This document shows positions 23,046-35,515 of a DNA stretch of 51,000 nucleotides, in pieces. Origin of the DNA: Symsagittifera roscoffensis (Eukaryota; Xenacoelomorpha; Acoela; Convolutidae); the NCBI RefSeq assembly GCF_963678635.1, contig NW_026970806.1:1-51000 (forward strand), written 5' to 3'. Under the pieces are notes generated by a model that saw nothing but the letters and a program-made list of their open reading frames with translations, made no database searches and had not been told where the DNA came from. A program made the translations under genes and the position numbers. How positions within the stretch are numbered: the stretch's first letter is position 1; each line of letters begins with the position of its first letter.

Positions 23046-25395
23046 CTTTTGTATGGCGCGATAATCAACGATAATCAATAATAAACAGATAATCAGCAAG
23101 AAAGTCGAGGGAGTTTTCAACAAGCTGGGTTCTGCAAAAAATATCATTATTGCTTTTGGATTTATTCTTCGAAAAAGAAAGAGAGACTGGTGAAAATTGA
23201 TATGGTCATGAAAACAGTACTTGTATTAAAAAATTTGATATGCTGTGTACTTAAAGCAGACTTGATTACAATGAAAGAAAAGCAGAAATTTTTGCGGAGC
23301 AATAAAACCACGAATGTCGCAGCAGACTCAAAAAGATTACTAACATTACATCTTTTGCTGCTTTGATCAAAAACATCTCAATGATATGTCCAGACTCTAT
23401 CCTACCCGAATCGCTTCTGAATAACCACTCTGTTAACTGTCATCCCTACAACGAAGGCAAGAAGCCATAAAAAAGACTCTCTGTGTCATTTCTGTGCAGT
23501 ATATATGTAAATGCATAGAGATAAGGATCTCGACTCTCGCACTGTTAGATACTTTACAGAAATTATACCAGAATCTGGTTTGTAGTTTCCGTTAAGACAA
23601 ACCTGTTGTAGAGAAAGAAATTTAGCGCAACAGTTTTACCTACGTTGTCGATGTAAATGAAGGAGAAGAGGTAGGAGAACTATTTCCGAGACCTGTTGGA
23701 AGATTTGAAAAAATTGATAACTTTCTTACAAAGGATAAAAATAGATTCCTCAAGTGCTTCCGGTGTCCTAGCTGCAACTGTTTCTTCAAAAGACACGAAC
23801 TTCTCAACAAACAACCTCTAAAATGCAAGAATTGAGTCAGAGAAATTTATTCAAAGAACAGGATTGTTCTTCGCAAAAGACTGTTTGAAAAAAACTAGAA
23901 GGGTTCAAAGTTCCAGTTTCTGAAGCTAAAAAATTTTTTAAAAACATTGAAATTTTCAATTTTGAGTCTATTTGGAGTCCTACAGAGGATCTAAAAAAAT
24001 AAAAACGAAAACAAGGATTGAAAGAAACGTTCCAATTTTATGAGACGGGAAAAAATTCCCGTTTGTAAATTGCACGGGAGTAAATTGCTCCAATTTCCAA
24101 CTTCATGAGACATGAACGGTTACCACTCCACCCGTTAACTTTTATATAGAACTTGGCTTGCAGTACCCCAAAAACTAACATTTTGTTCAGTTTTTTCATA
24201 GAAGATTGTTCAATGATTTTGTACTGTCAGTGGTTGATGCTAGAAGAGAAGGAGATGAAAACGTTTTGTCAGGAGTTTGTCGGAGAATTTTTGAATTTTC
24301 TGAGCATTGACAAAAAATGAGTATTTTCCAACCACTTTAAAAATGCCAAAAAGCCAAAACAAGCGGATGAACATGGTACCGTTAGAAAGCTAAAACCACG
24401 CTCAATCTAACCGAGCCTGTTTAGACTCAATACATTAAAAATTTAAAAAGTTAGAAGCGAACGAGTCCACCTTGTCAAAATTGGCGAAAAATGCACATTT
24501 TCCACCCACATTCAAAAAATTTGCCAAAAAACGAATACAAACGGATGAATATAATTTCGCTAGAAAGCTAGGATATCGATCAATTTTACAGTACAAGTCT
24601 GGACTCAATAGATCAAATATTATAGAAGTTAGAAGCAAACAACCCCCCCCCCCCATTCTAAAAATGCAACAATGAGCATTTTGGCCCCCTCGTTTGCTTC
24701 TACCTTTTGTTGCAGTATCCATGAATAGATCCAGGCATACAATCGCGAAATATCTGAATGATGAAAAAACTCTTGAAGCAATCATTGAGCCATTGTTCAA
24801 AAAATAGAATACGATTGAGAAAGACTTGTAAGAGGTGGACTTGTTGAAATGAACACTTGAGCACCGAGAACCTAAGGTTTTTATTACTCGTGCTGCGAAT
24901 GTTGGAGCTCTGCTATGATTTTTTTGACAGGATCTCTAATAAAAATGAAAAACCAAAAAAATAGAGTTGGACACAGACTTACTGGTATGACTATGTCCAA
25001 CCAGTAAAAGAGCCGCTAGAGAAAAACTAAGGAAAATTGACAGAAGAGAAGGCAGATGTACCGTTTATTCTCTTACCTTGAACTTGTTACAGTATCCATA
25101 ACAAACAGGATTAATGATGACCTTGACCTTTTGAAGAGGATTTTTATGTGTATCGAGATGCTATGTTTATGTAGCAAGACTCATTGCTGCTTTGACAATA
25201 TGTCAGATAAGCTCAATATTAGCAGCAAAGGATTATACAAACAATTTGTTGAAGATTCCGGAGACTGACATATGTCAAAAAACAGGAGAGTACTAGGAAG
25301 TAGTCAACTTAAAATTGACAAATTGAGGACTCAGTACCGTGAATTTTATGAACAAACTAAGAAAAGATATAATGAAAGATTATTTTGATATAGTG
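23046..25395 (+). pseudogene. PolB relic A8 (most complete lineage A copy)
   Basis: Retains N-terminus and C-terminus. FNKLGSAKNIIIAFGFILRK (about 23116-23175); LCHFCA (23481-23498); zinc finger 23764-23826 (Gln for His); exonuclease I FNFES (23955-23969, Asp to Asn as in A7); VVDARREGDEN (24230-24262); insert; MNRSRHTIAKYLNDEKT to TAG (24721-24807); LELCYD about 24,905-24,922; intact DTD (24970-24978); YDCVQ-like block; C-terminus open from 25056, including MCIEMLCLCSKTHCCFDN (25147 onward) to SGD and stop (25268). The core is deleted as in A1-A7. It diverges from the A2/A3 and A6/A7 pairs and stands alone between two B copies. Confidence 0.75.
24317..24720. repeat. Lineage A insert in A8, C tract moved to the left arm
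   Basis: Direct repeats start at 24317 and 24491, and a third partial copy is recognisable at about 24,673 (AATGAGCATTTT). Inverted arms lie at about 24,616-24,630 and 24,690-24,706. Here the long C run (12) is next to the left arm (24,633-24,644) and only five C remain by the right arm (24,685-24,689), the reverse of the other copies. Confidence 0.7.
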
Positions 25396-25860
25396 TTATT
25401 CAAAAGCCAAGCATGAACTTGTTCAAAATCGTTAGTTATAAGGACTTTTTCGATATATTAAAACTCTATATAATGTCTCAATAAATCAAATTTAAGACAA
25501 CTTTTAATAAAGTTACGACAAAATAAACTTAAAATGCAGTGAGCTATATAATTTCTTTGTAATTAATAATTTTCGCGTGGGACTTGTTTTTTTCGAAATC
25601 TTACCAGGTTTCAGCTAGATTGAGCATAAGTTGTAGAAAATTCAGTTAAAGCAAATCTTAAATTTTAAGGTTTCCTTAGAAAAAAGTTCCAATTTTTTGT
25701 ATAATTTGAAAAAAGATTTTCAATTTTTCTCAAAAAATCTTGCCATTGACTTAACAACCACAAAACATACTTTAATTGACCTATTTAAAGTTCTACACGT
25801 AATAAACTAATGATATTTACTCATGAAATAACGCGCCCCAAAATCTTTGTGAAAAACTAG
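25396..25860. repeat. F3' flank after A8
   Basis: Same order of landmarks as 19,086-19,610 (TATATAATGTCTCA, TTACCAGGTTTCAGCTAG, ATAACGCGCCCC), continuing into module S. Confidence 0.7.
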
Positions 25861-27040
25861 AGGTTTCTACTCAAAAACGGGAAAAAAAATTCTCACCATT
25901 CTCATATATGACACAACCACAAAAACCTTACCAAACTTTTTTACCTAAATACGTTTTGTTTTCTACACCCAATTTTAATACATAACTGTGTGAGCATATG
26001 TTCTGTTCTCTGTCTTAAAACATGGGTGTCACCCGCGAACCAACTGATCTCCTCCAACAACTACTGCCGATATTCAAGTTTAAAGAGAGAAAACATTCAT
26101 ATGATTCAAAGAATTTTTCTGAAGTTGAAAGTGTGTTGCCAGCAAAAAAAGGTATTTCGTAAAAGCTTTTGCTTTAAAACTGTGAAAGATTGTTCAAATG
26201 ATACAATTGGTTACCTGATTTTCGGTTTTTGAGTACAGTTTAAATAAAAGTGTTTCACTTGGAAGATGTTAGGTTGAAAAAAAACAAGATAGACCTAATT
26301 TCAGATCTAAAAGCAAACTTCAAAATATGGATTTTTAAGGAAACCTAAGTAATAAAACAATTGAAGCTTGAACTTTGGTTTTAACCTAAAGCTTGAATTT
26401 TGGTTAATAGAGCTTGAGTTTTGGTTACACACTATAGCTTAAAAGAGAATCAAGCAAAAAATTATTAGAGATTTGACATTTATAGTAAATTGATAAGAGG
26501 AAAAGCTATAGATTTTGAAAAGCATTTCTAGGACATTAGACTTGAAAATGATGAGTTAATTTTACACTTGCACTAATTGTAACTAGTTTGCATACGCTTG
26601 CCATAATAATTTTAACACTTAACTGCACACTGTTTGTTCAGTTTTCACCTTTAACGCTTGACTAAATTGCAAAACTGGTTCAATTGCGAGGTAGTGAAAA
26701 CAGCAGAAAGCAAGAATTAATATAAGTTATTTGAAATATTAAAAAAATGACAACCAAACAATCAAATATGAGAACATGGGCAGCAAAAATAAGATTAGAT
26801 ACAGTTATGAACAGGTTTTAAATTGCCTGCATCATACAAAATTTCAGTAGATTCTTACACATTTTTGGCGTGAAGCCAGCAGTAAAAACTTCATTTTTTA
26901 ACAAGGAACTTAAGTTTGGTATAATCTGTTTAGTAATTCCCACAATATGTAGAACTTAGCTATTGCCAATATAATTCAGTACCATGAAGATGAACAATTA
27001 GGAAAACTTTAGGAAAAACTCTGAAGTTTTGCCACTGTGA
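25861..27040. repeat. Module S, copy 2
   Basis: Homologous to 19,611-20,760 throughout. The conserved open stretch runs from about 26,020 (MGVTREPTDLLQQLLPIFKF and on through ERKHSYDSKNFSEVE) to a stop near 26,160. The AAGCTTGAATTTTGG triplet lies at about 26,362-26,425. A different frame is open over 25,990-26,232, but the frame above is the one shared with copy 1. Not recognised. Confidence 0.6.
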
Positions 27041-28075
27041 AAGAAAATCAGTAAAATATAGGCAAAGATTCCAAAATTGATTCTGAAACTTTTTCAAATC
27101 TCGCATCTTTGATAATCAAGATGATAATCGAGATTTGAAAAATGGATAAAGTGTCAGTTCATCGCAGAATAGGCAAATCTGGAAGCATATGAAACATAAG
27201 TATACGCAGAAAGTGGAAAGTTTTGGATATAAACTGAATCTAAAAAAATTATCCTTACTTTCTTAAAATTATGTTGATGGTTTTTTTAAAAACGTCCGAG
27301 TGTTCTGAAGACTGAACTATGTTTCATCAAGGTTTCTGCACAGCACTGGCAACCATGAAGTTTGCTGTTGATAATCAGAACACGGAATAACACAATCCTC
27401 AGCTCAAATAAAATCAAACTATATTGTAAATCAATAGTTTAAAGACAAATGAAGAAAAACCCCACAATTTACGCAAAAACCATGATGCATTGTCTTACCG
27501 TGTCTCCTCTTATTATACATTTTGGTATCAATTTACACTCCACGAGTTAAATACCAGATGTTTTTCTACTAATAGATAAAAGTTGATGAAAAGTTTATTT
27601 AGAGGAATTTCGATTACGGATTTTTTTCAAAGACCCGAAATTTCTTAACAAAACTCACAGGAACTCGATTCTCACCATAGTATAGCTAGCTCGGATATAG
27701 ACTACAAGCTCAATTTAACTCCCTTGACTTGAAGTCAGGAAACTAGAGAATTCACTGTAAACATCGCCCGTGGAGTTGGAACGAGTGACGTTCAATAAAA
27801 AATTGCCAGTCCAAATTGACGCCTCCCTATTAGCTTTGGATTTAAAATCAATCTGAAAGAAATAGTTTTTTTTATTTTCTCAAAACTTATGGTTTATGGT
27901 TATTTTTATAAATTTCCGAGTGTTCCAAGTATTAGCTAGGTTTCAGGTATAGCTATGCCAGGCATAGTTTTAGCAATTAACTGAACGTTTTCAGCAGAAC
28001 GTTTTGAGCAGCATTAGGTAAAATTTTGATGAAAGAAAACAGGTGCCGAAAAAATTTCTCCAAAAAAAAACCTAC
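27041..28075. repeat. Upstream module F, copy 4
   Basis: Closest to copies 3 and 6: CTCGCATCTTTGATAATCAAG, GTGTCAGTTCATCGCAGAATAG, GATTACGGATTTTTTTCAAAG and the core TTGACGCCTCCC at 27,816. Leads into B2. Confidence 0.72.
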
Positions 28076-29727
28076 CAAACTTTGATTAGTCACATCAGAG
28101 TGAACTTAGATAGACTTTTGAAGTTCTTTCGGTGTCCTAGCTGCAAATTTTTCTTCAAAAGATCTGAGTTTCTCAACAAACATCTTCTGAAATACACGGA
28201 TTGAGTGAGACAATTTTACCCAAAAGACAAATTTGAGCTTCATGAAATCCTGATTGAAAATCTGTAAGGACTCAATCCTCCAATTTCTGAAGAACAACAA
28301 TTTTTTCACTAACATAGTAATTTTCGACTTCGAATCCATTTTTTTTGTAAAAAAAAGCACAAACTACAACATGAATTGCAAAACTAAGTTGCGAGTTCAT
28401 GATACCGGAGGATTTTTCCAATTCGTGAAATTAACGTGAGCAAACTGCTCCGATTTCCCGTTTCATGAGACATAGGATGGAAGCAAGCTAAAGAGAAAGG
28501 ATGCAAAGTTGGAGAAAATTGGGTGACTGAATGGTGGAAAAGATTCCAAACCATTGAACATTTCAAATGTCATGTCAGAACCCATTTTCCCTAGAAAAGA
28601 CCTCTACCTACAATCTCACTTTCGGTAAAAGTAAAAAATTGGTTTCTTTTTTGTAGTTAACATTCAGTGCGGTTTAGTTGTTCCAGATAAACTAAGAAAA
28701 AAATTGCTAACTTTCACCCTCTGTCAAACATACTGAAGTTGGAAAAAATAATATTGAAGACGGTAGGGAAACTTATGCACTCCAGACTAAACTGTTTAAA
28801 GTTCCTCGAGGAATGCCAATAAATAGCTCCAAACTGGAAAACGGAACAGTTGTAACTCCACTCTTTAACTAGCATATAGAACTTGGTTTGAAATGCACCA
28901 AAAATGACAGTTTTGTTCAATTCTTTCCCTAGAAGATTTTTCAAAAAAATTGGGCAGGCTGTGTTTGATGCTATAAAAGAAGGAAATGAGGACCTATTGT
29001 AAAGGGCTGTAGCAGAAAATCTTAAGCTTTTAGGCAATTCATTCTATAGATATTAGATCATAGATAAATCCAGGCATACACTGACGAAACTTATGACCAA
29101 TGAAAAAACCCATGAAGCGTTCGTTGAGCATTTGATCGTAAAAAATTACCACGGCTGAGAAGGACTTATTGGAGGTGGAGTTGAAAACAACCTTGGGTTC
29201 TTAGTACTGCAGTGTGTAGAGCTGAGAATGTTGCAGCTCTACTATAAACGCTTCGAAAAATTCTGTGATGTAAAGAAAATTTTAGAAACGGAGATGGACA
29301 CAAACTTACTATACTTATTAATTGTTGAAGAAACATTATATGACTGTATCCAACCAGATAAAAGTGCAGCTAGTGAAAAAATGAGAAAAAAGGACCGCGG
29401 ATCTTTTTTAATTTAGAAGCAACGTCTTATTTTTCCCCCTATCTTTGTTGCAGTACCCAGTCACCATGAACCAAACCCTGGATTTTTAAAGAGATTTTTG
29501 GTGTACCGAGATGCTGTTTTTATGTAGCAAGTTTTCTTGTGGCTATGACAACGAGTCGGATAAGTTCAAATTTAGCAGCAAAGGATTAAACAAACAATTT
29601 CTAGAAAAATCTGGAATAGAAACGTAAGAATAGGAGTAATTGTTGAAAAAGTCAACTTAACCTCCACAAAAGGGAAAAGCAGAACCGTGAATTGAATGGT
29701 GGTCACATATGAGCAAACAAATAAAGG
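28076..29727 (+). pseudogene. PolB relic B2
   Basis: Longest lineage B relic. Zinc finger 28133-28195 keeps the His but its last Cys is Tyr. FDFES at 28323-28337; a W-V-T-E-W-W block (28520-28537) with FKCHVRTHFP after it; KLFKVPRGMPINSSKLENGT (28789-28848); TPL and a CTKNDSFVQFFP block; KLLGNSFY followed by R-Y-TAG (about 29024-29056); IIDKSRHTLTKLMTNEKT in the same frame after the stop (29057-29110); LQLYYKRFEKF (29231 on); catalytic motif DTN (29297-29305); DCIQPDK; C-terminus EMLFLCSKFSCGYDN to TAA (29508-29627). Between exonuclease I and the WW block only about 180 bp remain, so exonuclease II, III and motif A are deleted. No insert at KLLGNSFY. Confidence 0.78.
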
Positions 29728-30660
29728 ACTTAGTTAATTTAAAAAATCAAGATAATGTAATTCATACAAAACCAGGATATATACAAAAACTGATGCAATT
29801 TAGTAGAGTTAGAAGAACTGTTCAACTGCAATTTTATATCGACTTTCATATAATCAAAGTTAATAGTAAGATAAACTGAATTTACAATTCAGTGAGCTAT
29901 ATGATTTGTTTGTAAATTGAGTTTTATGAAGATTTTTTTTTGGAAATTTCAGCAGGTTTAAACTAGAGTAAGTATATGTTTTAGAAACACCATATAGAGC
30001 AAGTCATGATTCAAAGTCTTGAATTTTTTACTGTTTTGAAAATTTCTTAGACAAACAATTCAAAATTTTTCATTAAATTTGAAAAAAAATCTCAATTTTT
30101 CTGCAAAAACTCTAAGCATTGACTTAGCCTGAACCAAGTCGTTCCTATGATAGCTTAAGTCCAGATTCAACATGTGAAACAGCATTGACTTGTATCGATT
30201 AGATATTGCACCCGAGGGATTTTTTGACAAAACTAGGGATTTCATACGCTTGCCATACTAATTTAACACTTGACTGCACAATGTTTGTTCAGTTTTTACC
30301 TTATGTGCTCCAGTTGGGACTAAATTGCAAGGTGGCTTTGATTGCGAAATTTTAAATACAGCAGAAAATTAGAATTGAATTAAATTGTAGAAATGATTTA
30401 AAATTATCGATCAAAAACTTAAAAATAAGAGCCGCAAAATTATGATTACAAACAATTATGAACCGGTTTTGTTTAGAGTTACCTGCAATCTATATCTTTT
30501 TAGTTTAAGTCAGCTTCAAAAACTTCATTTGTTTTCCAGAAACTCAAATTTGGTTAAAAAAATATATTGATAACGTATTCCCAGAATACGTAGATTTTAG
30601 TTATTGCCCGATCCATTCGCTGTGAGTACAGATAAATAGTTAGAAAAACTTTTCCAATTT
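29728..30660. repeat. F3' flank and shortened S module after B2
   Basis: 29,728-30,240 is lineage B flank (TTTCAGCAGGTTTAAACTAG, TATCGATTAGATATTGCACC, AACTAGGGATTTC). From 30,241 only the distal S part follows (CGCTTGCCATACTAATTTAA onward); the S open stretch is missing. It is nearly identical to 34,586-35,515. Confidence 0.7.
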
Positions 30661-31900
30661 TAAAAAAAGAATATCAATAAATTGCAACGTAGTTTCCAAA
30701 ATTGATTCTGAAGCTTTTTCAAAGCTCGCATCTTTGTAAAATTGGGATGACAACCGAGATCAAAAAATCGGATAAGATGTGAGTGAATGGCAGCATAGCA
30801 TTTTTTTGGAGAAATCGTAAAAGTTTTGTTGATTTCATCAAATGTGAATTTGACACAATAATTCTGTTTTATCTTTTTCAATTAATTTTGAATTAACCTT
30901 TGACCATAACTCGCGGAGAAGTAGAACAGATGAAAAATTCCGCGAAAAACTTGATGAAAACCACATGATTTCGATTCTGTCTACGCAATATCTATATCCG
31001 ACACATTATACAAACTTCGCTTCAATTCCTTGGCTTGAAGTCAGCAAATTAAAGAATTCATTGTAAAAATTACCTTTGGAAATTAAAAAGAGCGGCATTC
31101 AACAAATATTGAAAGTCCAAATTGACGCCTCCTTTTCAGTTTCGTCTTCTTGTATAAGAATGGATTAATCTCTAACAAAATCTCTCGGAGGTGTCGAATC
31201 ATGAACGTTGTTGCCTATTTTTTTAAATGAAGGTTGCTAACACTGATCACTTGAAATGTTGTTGATGACTATCTTTAAATTTAATCGGACAGAAAACCAG
31301 TTAGGTATCCATATGAAAAAGGATAATTTTGGATATATACACACTCCAAAAGAAGTAATGTTTATTTAATTTCTCAAAACTTATGGTTGATGATTATTTT
31401 TTTAGTTTTCCGATTATTCGGAAAATTGAGATTTTTTTCATCTAGGTTTTAGCATAGTTTAAGCAATTATGAGCAATACTGTTGATATTCAGAACACAAA
31501 TTAACAAATATCCAAGCTCAAATTAGATCAAAGTGATCGTAGTTCAATAGTTTGATGAAAAAAAATGAAGAAAAAAATACTATTTATGCGAAAACAATAA
31601 TTTTTGGTCTCAGCAAAAACAATGTAATTTGCAATCTAAGGTCATATACCAGTGATTAATCTATTTTTAGACAAAAACCGATTTAAAAATTTCTTTAAAA
31701 GAATTCAGATTCCAGAAATTTTTCCAAAACTTTAAACTTTCTGCTCAAAACACTAGATTTTTGTACTATTCTCTTTGCATGATACTGAAAAATTGAAATC
31801 TAATACGTTACCGGAAACTTTATCTTATTCAATCAATTACTGTTTTATTACATGAAATAATCGGGTGCCGAAAAGATTTCTCCACAAAAACTCCAAAATC
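30661..31900. repeat. Upstream module F, copy 5
   Basis: A diverged F subtype (CTCGCATCTTTGTAAAATTGGG, CTCGCGGAGAAGTAG, CCATATGAAAAAGGATAA) shared with 35,516-36,790 and 40,366-41,640. Core TTGACGCCTCCT at about 31,122. It runs directly into another F copy of the other subtype at about 31,900, so two F modules lie back to back with no polymerase between. Confidence 0.68.
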
Positions 31901-32920
31901 AGTAAAATACAGGCAAAGATTCCAAACTTGATTCTGAAATTTTTTCAAATCTCGCATCTTTGATAACTAAGATGATAATCGAGATTTAAAAAATGGATAA
32001 AATGTCAGTTCATTGCGGAATAGACGAAATTGGAAACATATGAAGCATAAGTATACGTATGAAAGTGGAAAATTTTGGATATAAACTGAATCTAAAAAAT
32101 TATCCTTACTTTCTGAAAATTATGTTGATGGTTTTTTTTATAAAAACGTCCGAGTGTTCTGAAGATTGAACTATGTTTCATCAAGGTTGCAGCATAATAC
32201 TGGAAATCATGAAGTTTGCTGTTGATAATCAGAACACGGAATAACACAATCCTCAGCTCAAATAAAATCAAACTATATTGTAATTCAATAGTTTAAAGAC
32301 GAATGAAGAAAAACCCCTCAATTTACGCACAAAAACCATGATTTCTTGTCTTACCGTGTCTCCACTTTTTATACCTTTTGGTATCAATTTACACTCCACA
32401 AGTTAAATACCAGATGTTTTCTACTTATAGATAAAAGTTGATGAAAAGTTTATTTAAAGAACTTCGATTACAGATTTTTTTCAAAGACCTGAAATTTCTG
32501 CACAAAACTCACTGGAATTCGGTTCTCACCACAGTAAAGCTGGCTAGGATATAGAGTACAAGCTCCATTTAACTCCCTTGACTTGAAGTACGGAAAGTAG
32601 AGAATTCACTGTATACATCGCCCGTGGAATTGGAATGAGTGACGTTCAATAAAAAATTGTAAGTCCAAATTGACGCCTCCCTTTTGGCTTTGGATTTAAA
32701 ATAAATTTTAAAGAAATAATTTTTTCTATCTTCTCAAAACTTATGGTTTACGGTTATTTTTATAAATTTTCGAGTGTTCCAAGTATTAGCTAGGTTTCAG
32801 CTATAGCTAGGCCAGGCATAGTTTTAGCAATTAACTGAACGTTTTCAGCACAAGGTTTTGAGCAGCAATAGGTAAAATTTTGATGAAAGAAAATCAAGTG
32901 CCGAAAAAATTTCTCAAAAA
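31901..32920. repeat. Upstream module F, copy 6
   Basis: Nearly identical to copy 4 (27,041-28,075). Core TTGACGCCTCCC at 32,670. Precedes B3 exactly as copy 4 precedes B2, giving a 4.85-kb tandem period. Confidence 0.72.
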
Positions 32921-34585
32921 AAAACCTACCAAACTTTGATTAGTCACATCAGAGTGAACTTAGATAGACTTTTGAAGTTCTTTCGGTGTCATAGCTGCAA
33001 ATTTTTCTTCAAAAGATCTGAGTTTCTCAACAAACATCTTCTGAAATGCACGGATTGAGTGAGACAATTTTACCCAAAAGACAAATTTGAGCTTCATGAA
33101 ATCCTGATTGAAAATCTGTAAGGACTCAATCCTCCAATTTCTGAAGAACAAAAAAGTTTTCAATAACATAGTACTTTTCGACTTCGAATCCATTTTTGTT
33201 TCTAAAAGAAGCTCAAACTACAACAAGAATAGCAAAAATAGGTTGGGATTTCACGATACGGGAGGACTTTTCCAATTTGTGAAATTAACGTGAGCAAACT
33301 GCTCCGATTTCCTGTTTCATGAGACATAGGATGGAAGCAAGCTAAAGAGAAAGGATGCAAAATTGGAGAAAACTGGGAGAGTGAATGGTGGAAAAGATTC
33401 CAAACCAGTGAATATTTCAAATGTCATGTCAGAAACCAATTTCCCTAGAAAAGACCTCTACCTACAGTCTCACTTTCGGTAAAAGTAAAAAAAATAGGTT
33501 TCTTTTTTGTTGTTAACGTTCAGTGCGGTTTAGTTGTTCCAGATGAACTAGGAACAAAAATTGCTAACTTTCACCCTCTGTCAAACATAATGAAGTTGGA
33601 AAAATGATATTGAAGACGGTAGGAAAACGTATGCACTCCAGACCAAACTGTTTAAAGTTCCTCAAGGAATGCCGATAAATAGCTCCAAACTGGAAAACGG
33701 AACAGTGATAACTCCACTCCCTAACTATTATATAGAACTTGGCTTGCAATGCACCAAAAATGACAGTTTTGTTCAATTCTTTCCCAGAAAATTTTTCAAA
33801 ATATTGGGCAGGCAGTGGTTGATGCTATAAAAGAAAGAAATAAGGACCTTCTGTCAAGGGCTGTAGCAGAAAATCTTAAGCTTTTAGGCAATTCTTTCTA
33901 TAGATATTAGATCATAGATAAATCCAGGAATACACTGACGAAATTTTTGACCGATGAAAAAACTCATGAAGCGTTCATTGAGCGTTTGATCGTAAAAAAA
34001 TGATCACGGTTGAGAAGGACTTATTTGAAGTGGAGTTGAAAACAACCTTGGGTTTTTAATACTGCAGTGTGCAGAGCTGAGAATGTTGCAGCTCTACTAT
34101 AAATGCTTTGAAAAATTCTGTGATATAAAGAAAATTTTAGAAACGGAGATGAACACAGACTTACTATACTTATTAATTGTTGGGGAAACATTATATGACT
34201 GTATCCAACCAGATAAAAGGGCAGCTAGTGAAAAACTGAGAAAAAAGGACCTAGGATCTCTTTTAAGGCAGAAGCAACGTCTTATTTTTCACCCTAATTT
34301 TGTTGCAGTACCCAGAAAGATCACCATGAACCAAACCCTGGATTTTTAAAGAGAATTTTGGTGTACCGAGATGCTGTTTTTATGAAGCAAGTTTTCTCGT
34401 GACTATGACAACAAGTCGGATAAATCCAAAATTAGCAGCGAAGGATTAAACAAACTAGAAAAATCTGGAATAGAAACGTAAGAATAGGAGTAATTCTTGA
34501 AAAAGTTAACTTAACATCCAGAAAAGGAAAATGCAGAACCGTGAATTGAATGGTGGTCTCATATGAGCAAACAAATAAGGGATTT
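32921..34585 (+). pseudogene. PolB relic B3
   Basis: Sister of B2. Zinc finger begins C-H-S-C (32987-33049), with His and final Cys kept; FDFES 33177-33191; W-E-S-E-W-W block (33374-33391); KLFKVPQGMPINSSKLENGT (33645-33704); a one-base loss near 33,800 shifts the frame relative to B4; VVDAIKERNKDLLSRA then KLLGNSFYRY and TAG (33815-33910); KSRNTLTKF block; LQLYYKCFEKF (34086 on); catalytic motif NTD (34152-34160); DCIQPDKRAASEKLRKKD; EMLFL-type C-terminus (34368 to about 34,482). Core deleted as in B2. Confidence 0.78.
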
Positions 34586-35515
34586 AGTTATTTAAAAAAA
34601 ACAAGATGATGTAATTCATACAAAACCAGGATATATACAAAAACTGATGCAATTTAGTAGAGTTAGAAGAACTGTTCTTCTGTAATTTTATATCGATTTT
34701 CAAATAATCAAAGTTAATAATAAGATAAACTGAATTTACAATTCAGTGAGCTATATAATTTGTTTGGAAATTGAGTTTTTTGAAGTTTTTTTTTTGGAAA
34801 TTTCAGCAGGTTTAAACTAGAGTAAGTATATGTTAAATAAATACCATATAGAGTAAGTCATGATTCAAAGTCTGGAAATTTTTACTGTTTTGAAAATTTC
34901 TTAGACAAACAATTCAAAATTTTTCATCAAATTTGAAAAAAATTCTCAATTTTTCTGCAGAAACTCTAACCATTGACTTAGCCTGAACCAAACCGTTCCT
35001 ATGACAGCTGAAGCCCAGATTCAACATGTGAAACAGCATTGACTTGTATCGATTAGATATCGCGCCCGAGGGAATTCTTGACAAAACTAGGGATTTCATA
35101 CGCTTGCCATACTAATTTAACACTTGACTGCACAATGTTTGTTCAGTTTTCACCTTGTGTGCTCCAGTTCGCACTAAATTGCAAGTTGGGTCTGATTGCG
35201 AAATTTTAAATACAGCAGAAAATTAGATTTGAATTAAATTGTAGAAATGATTTAAAATTATCGATCAAAAACTTAAAAATAAGAGCCGCAAAATTATGAT
35301 TACAAACAATTATGAACCGGTTTTGTTTAGAGTTACCTGCAATCTATATCTTTTTAGTTTAAGTCAGCTTCAAAAACTTCATTTGTTTTCCAGAAACTCA
35401 AATTTGGTTAAAAAAATATATTGATAACGTATTCCCAGAATACGTAGATTTTAGTTATTGCCCGATCCATTCGCTGTGAGTACAGATAAATAGTTAGAAA
35501 AACTTTTCCAATTTT
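34586..35515. repeat. F3' flank and shortened S module after B3
   Basis: Near-identical to 29,728-30,660 (AACTAGGGATTTCATACGCTTGCC), confirming that B2 and B3 units were copied together with both flanks. Confidence 0.72.
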
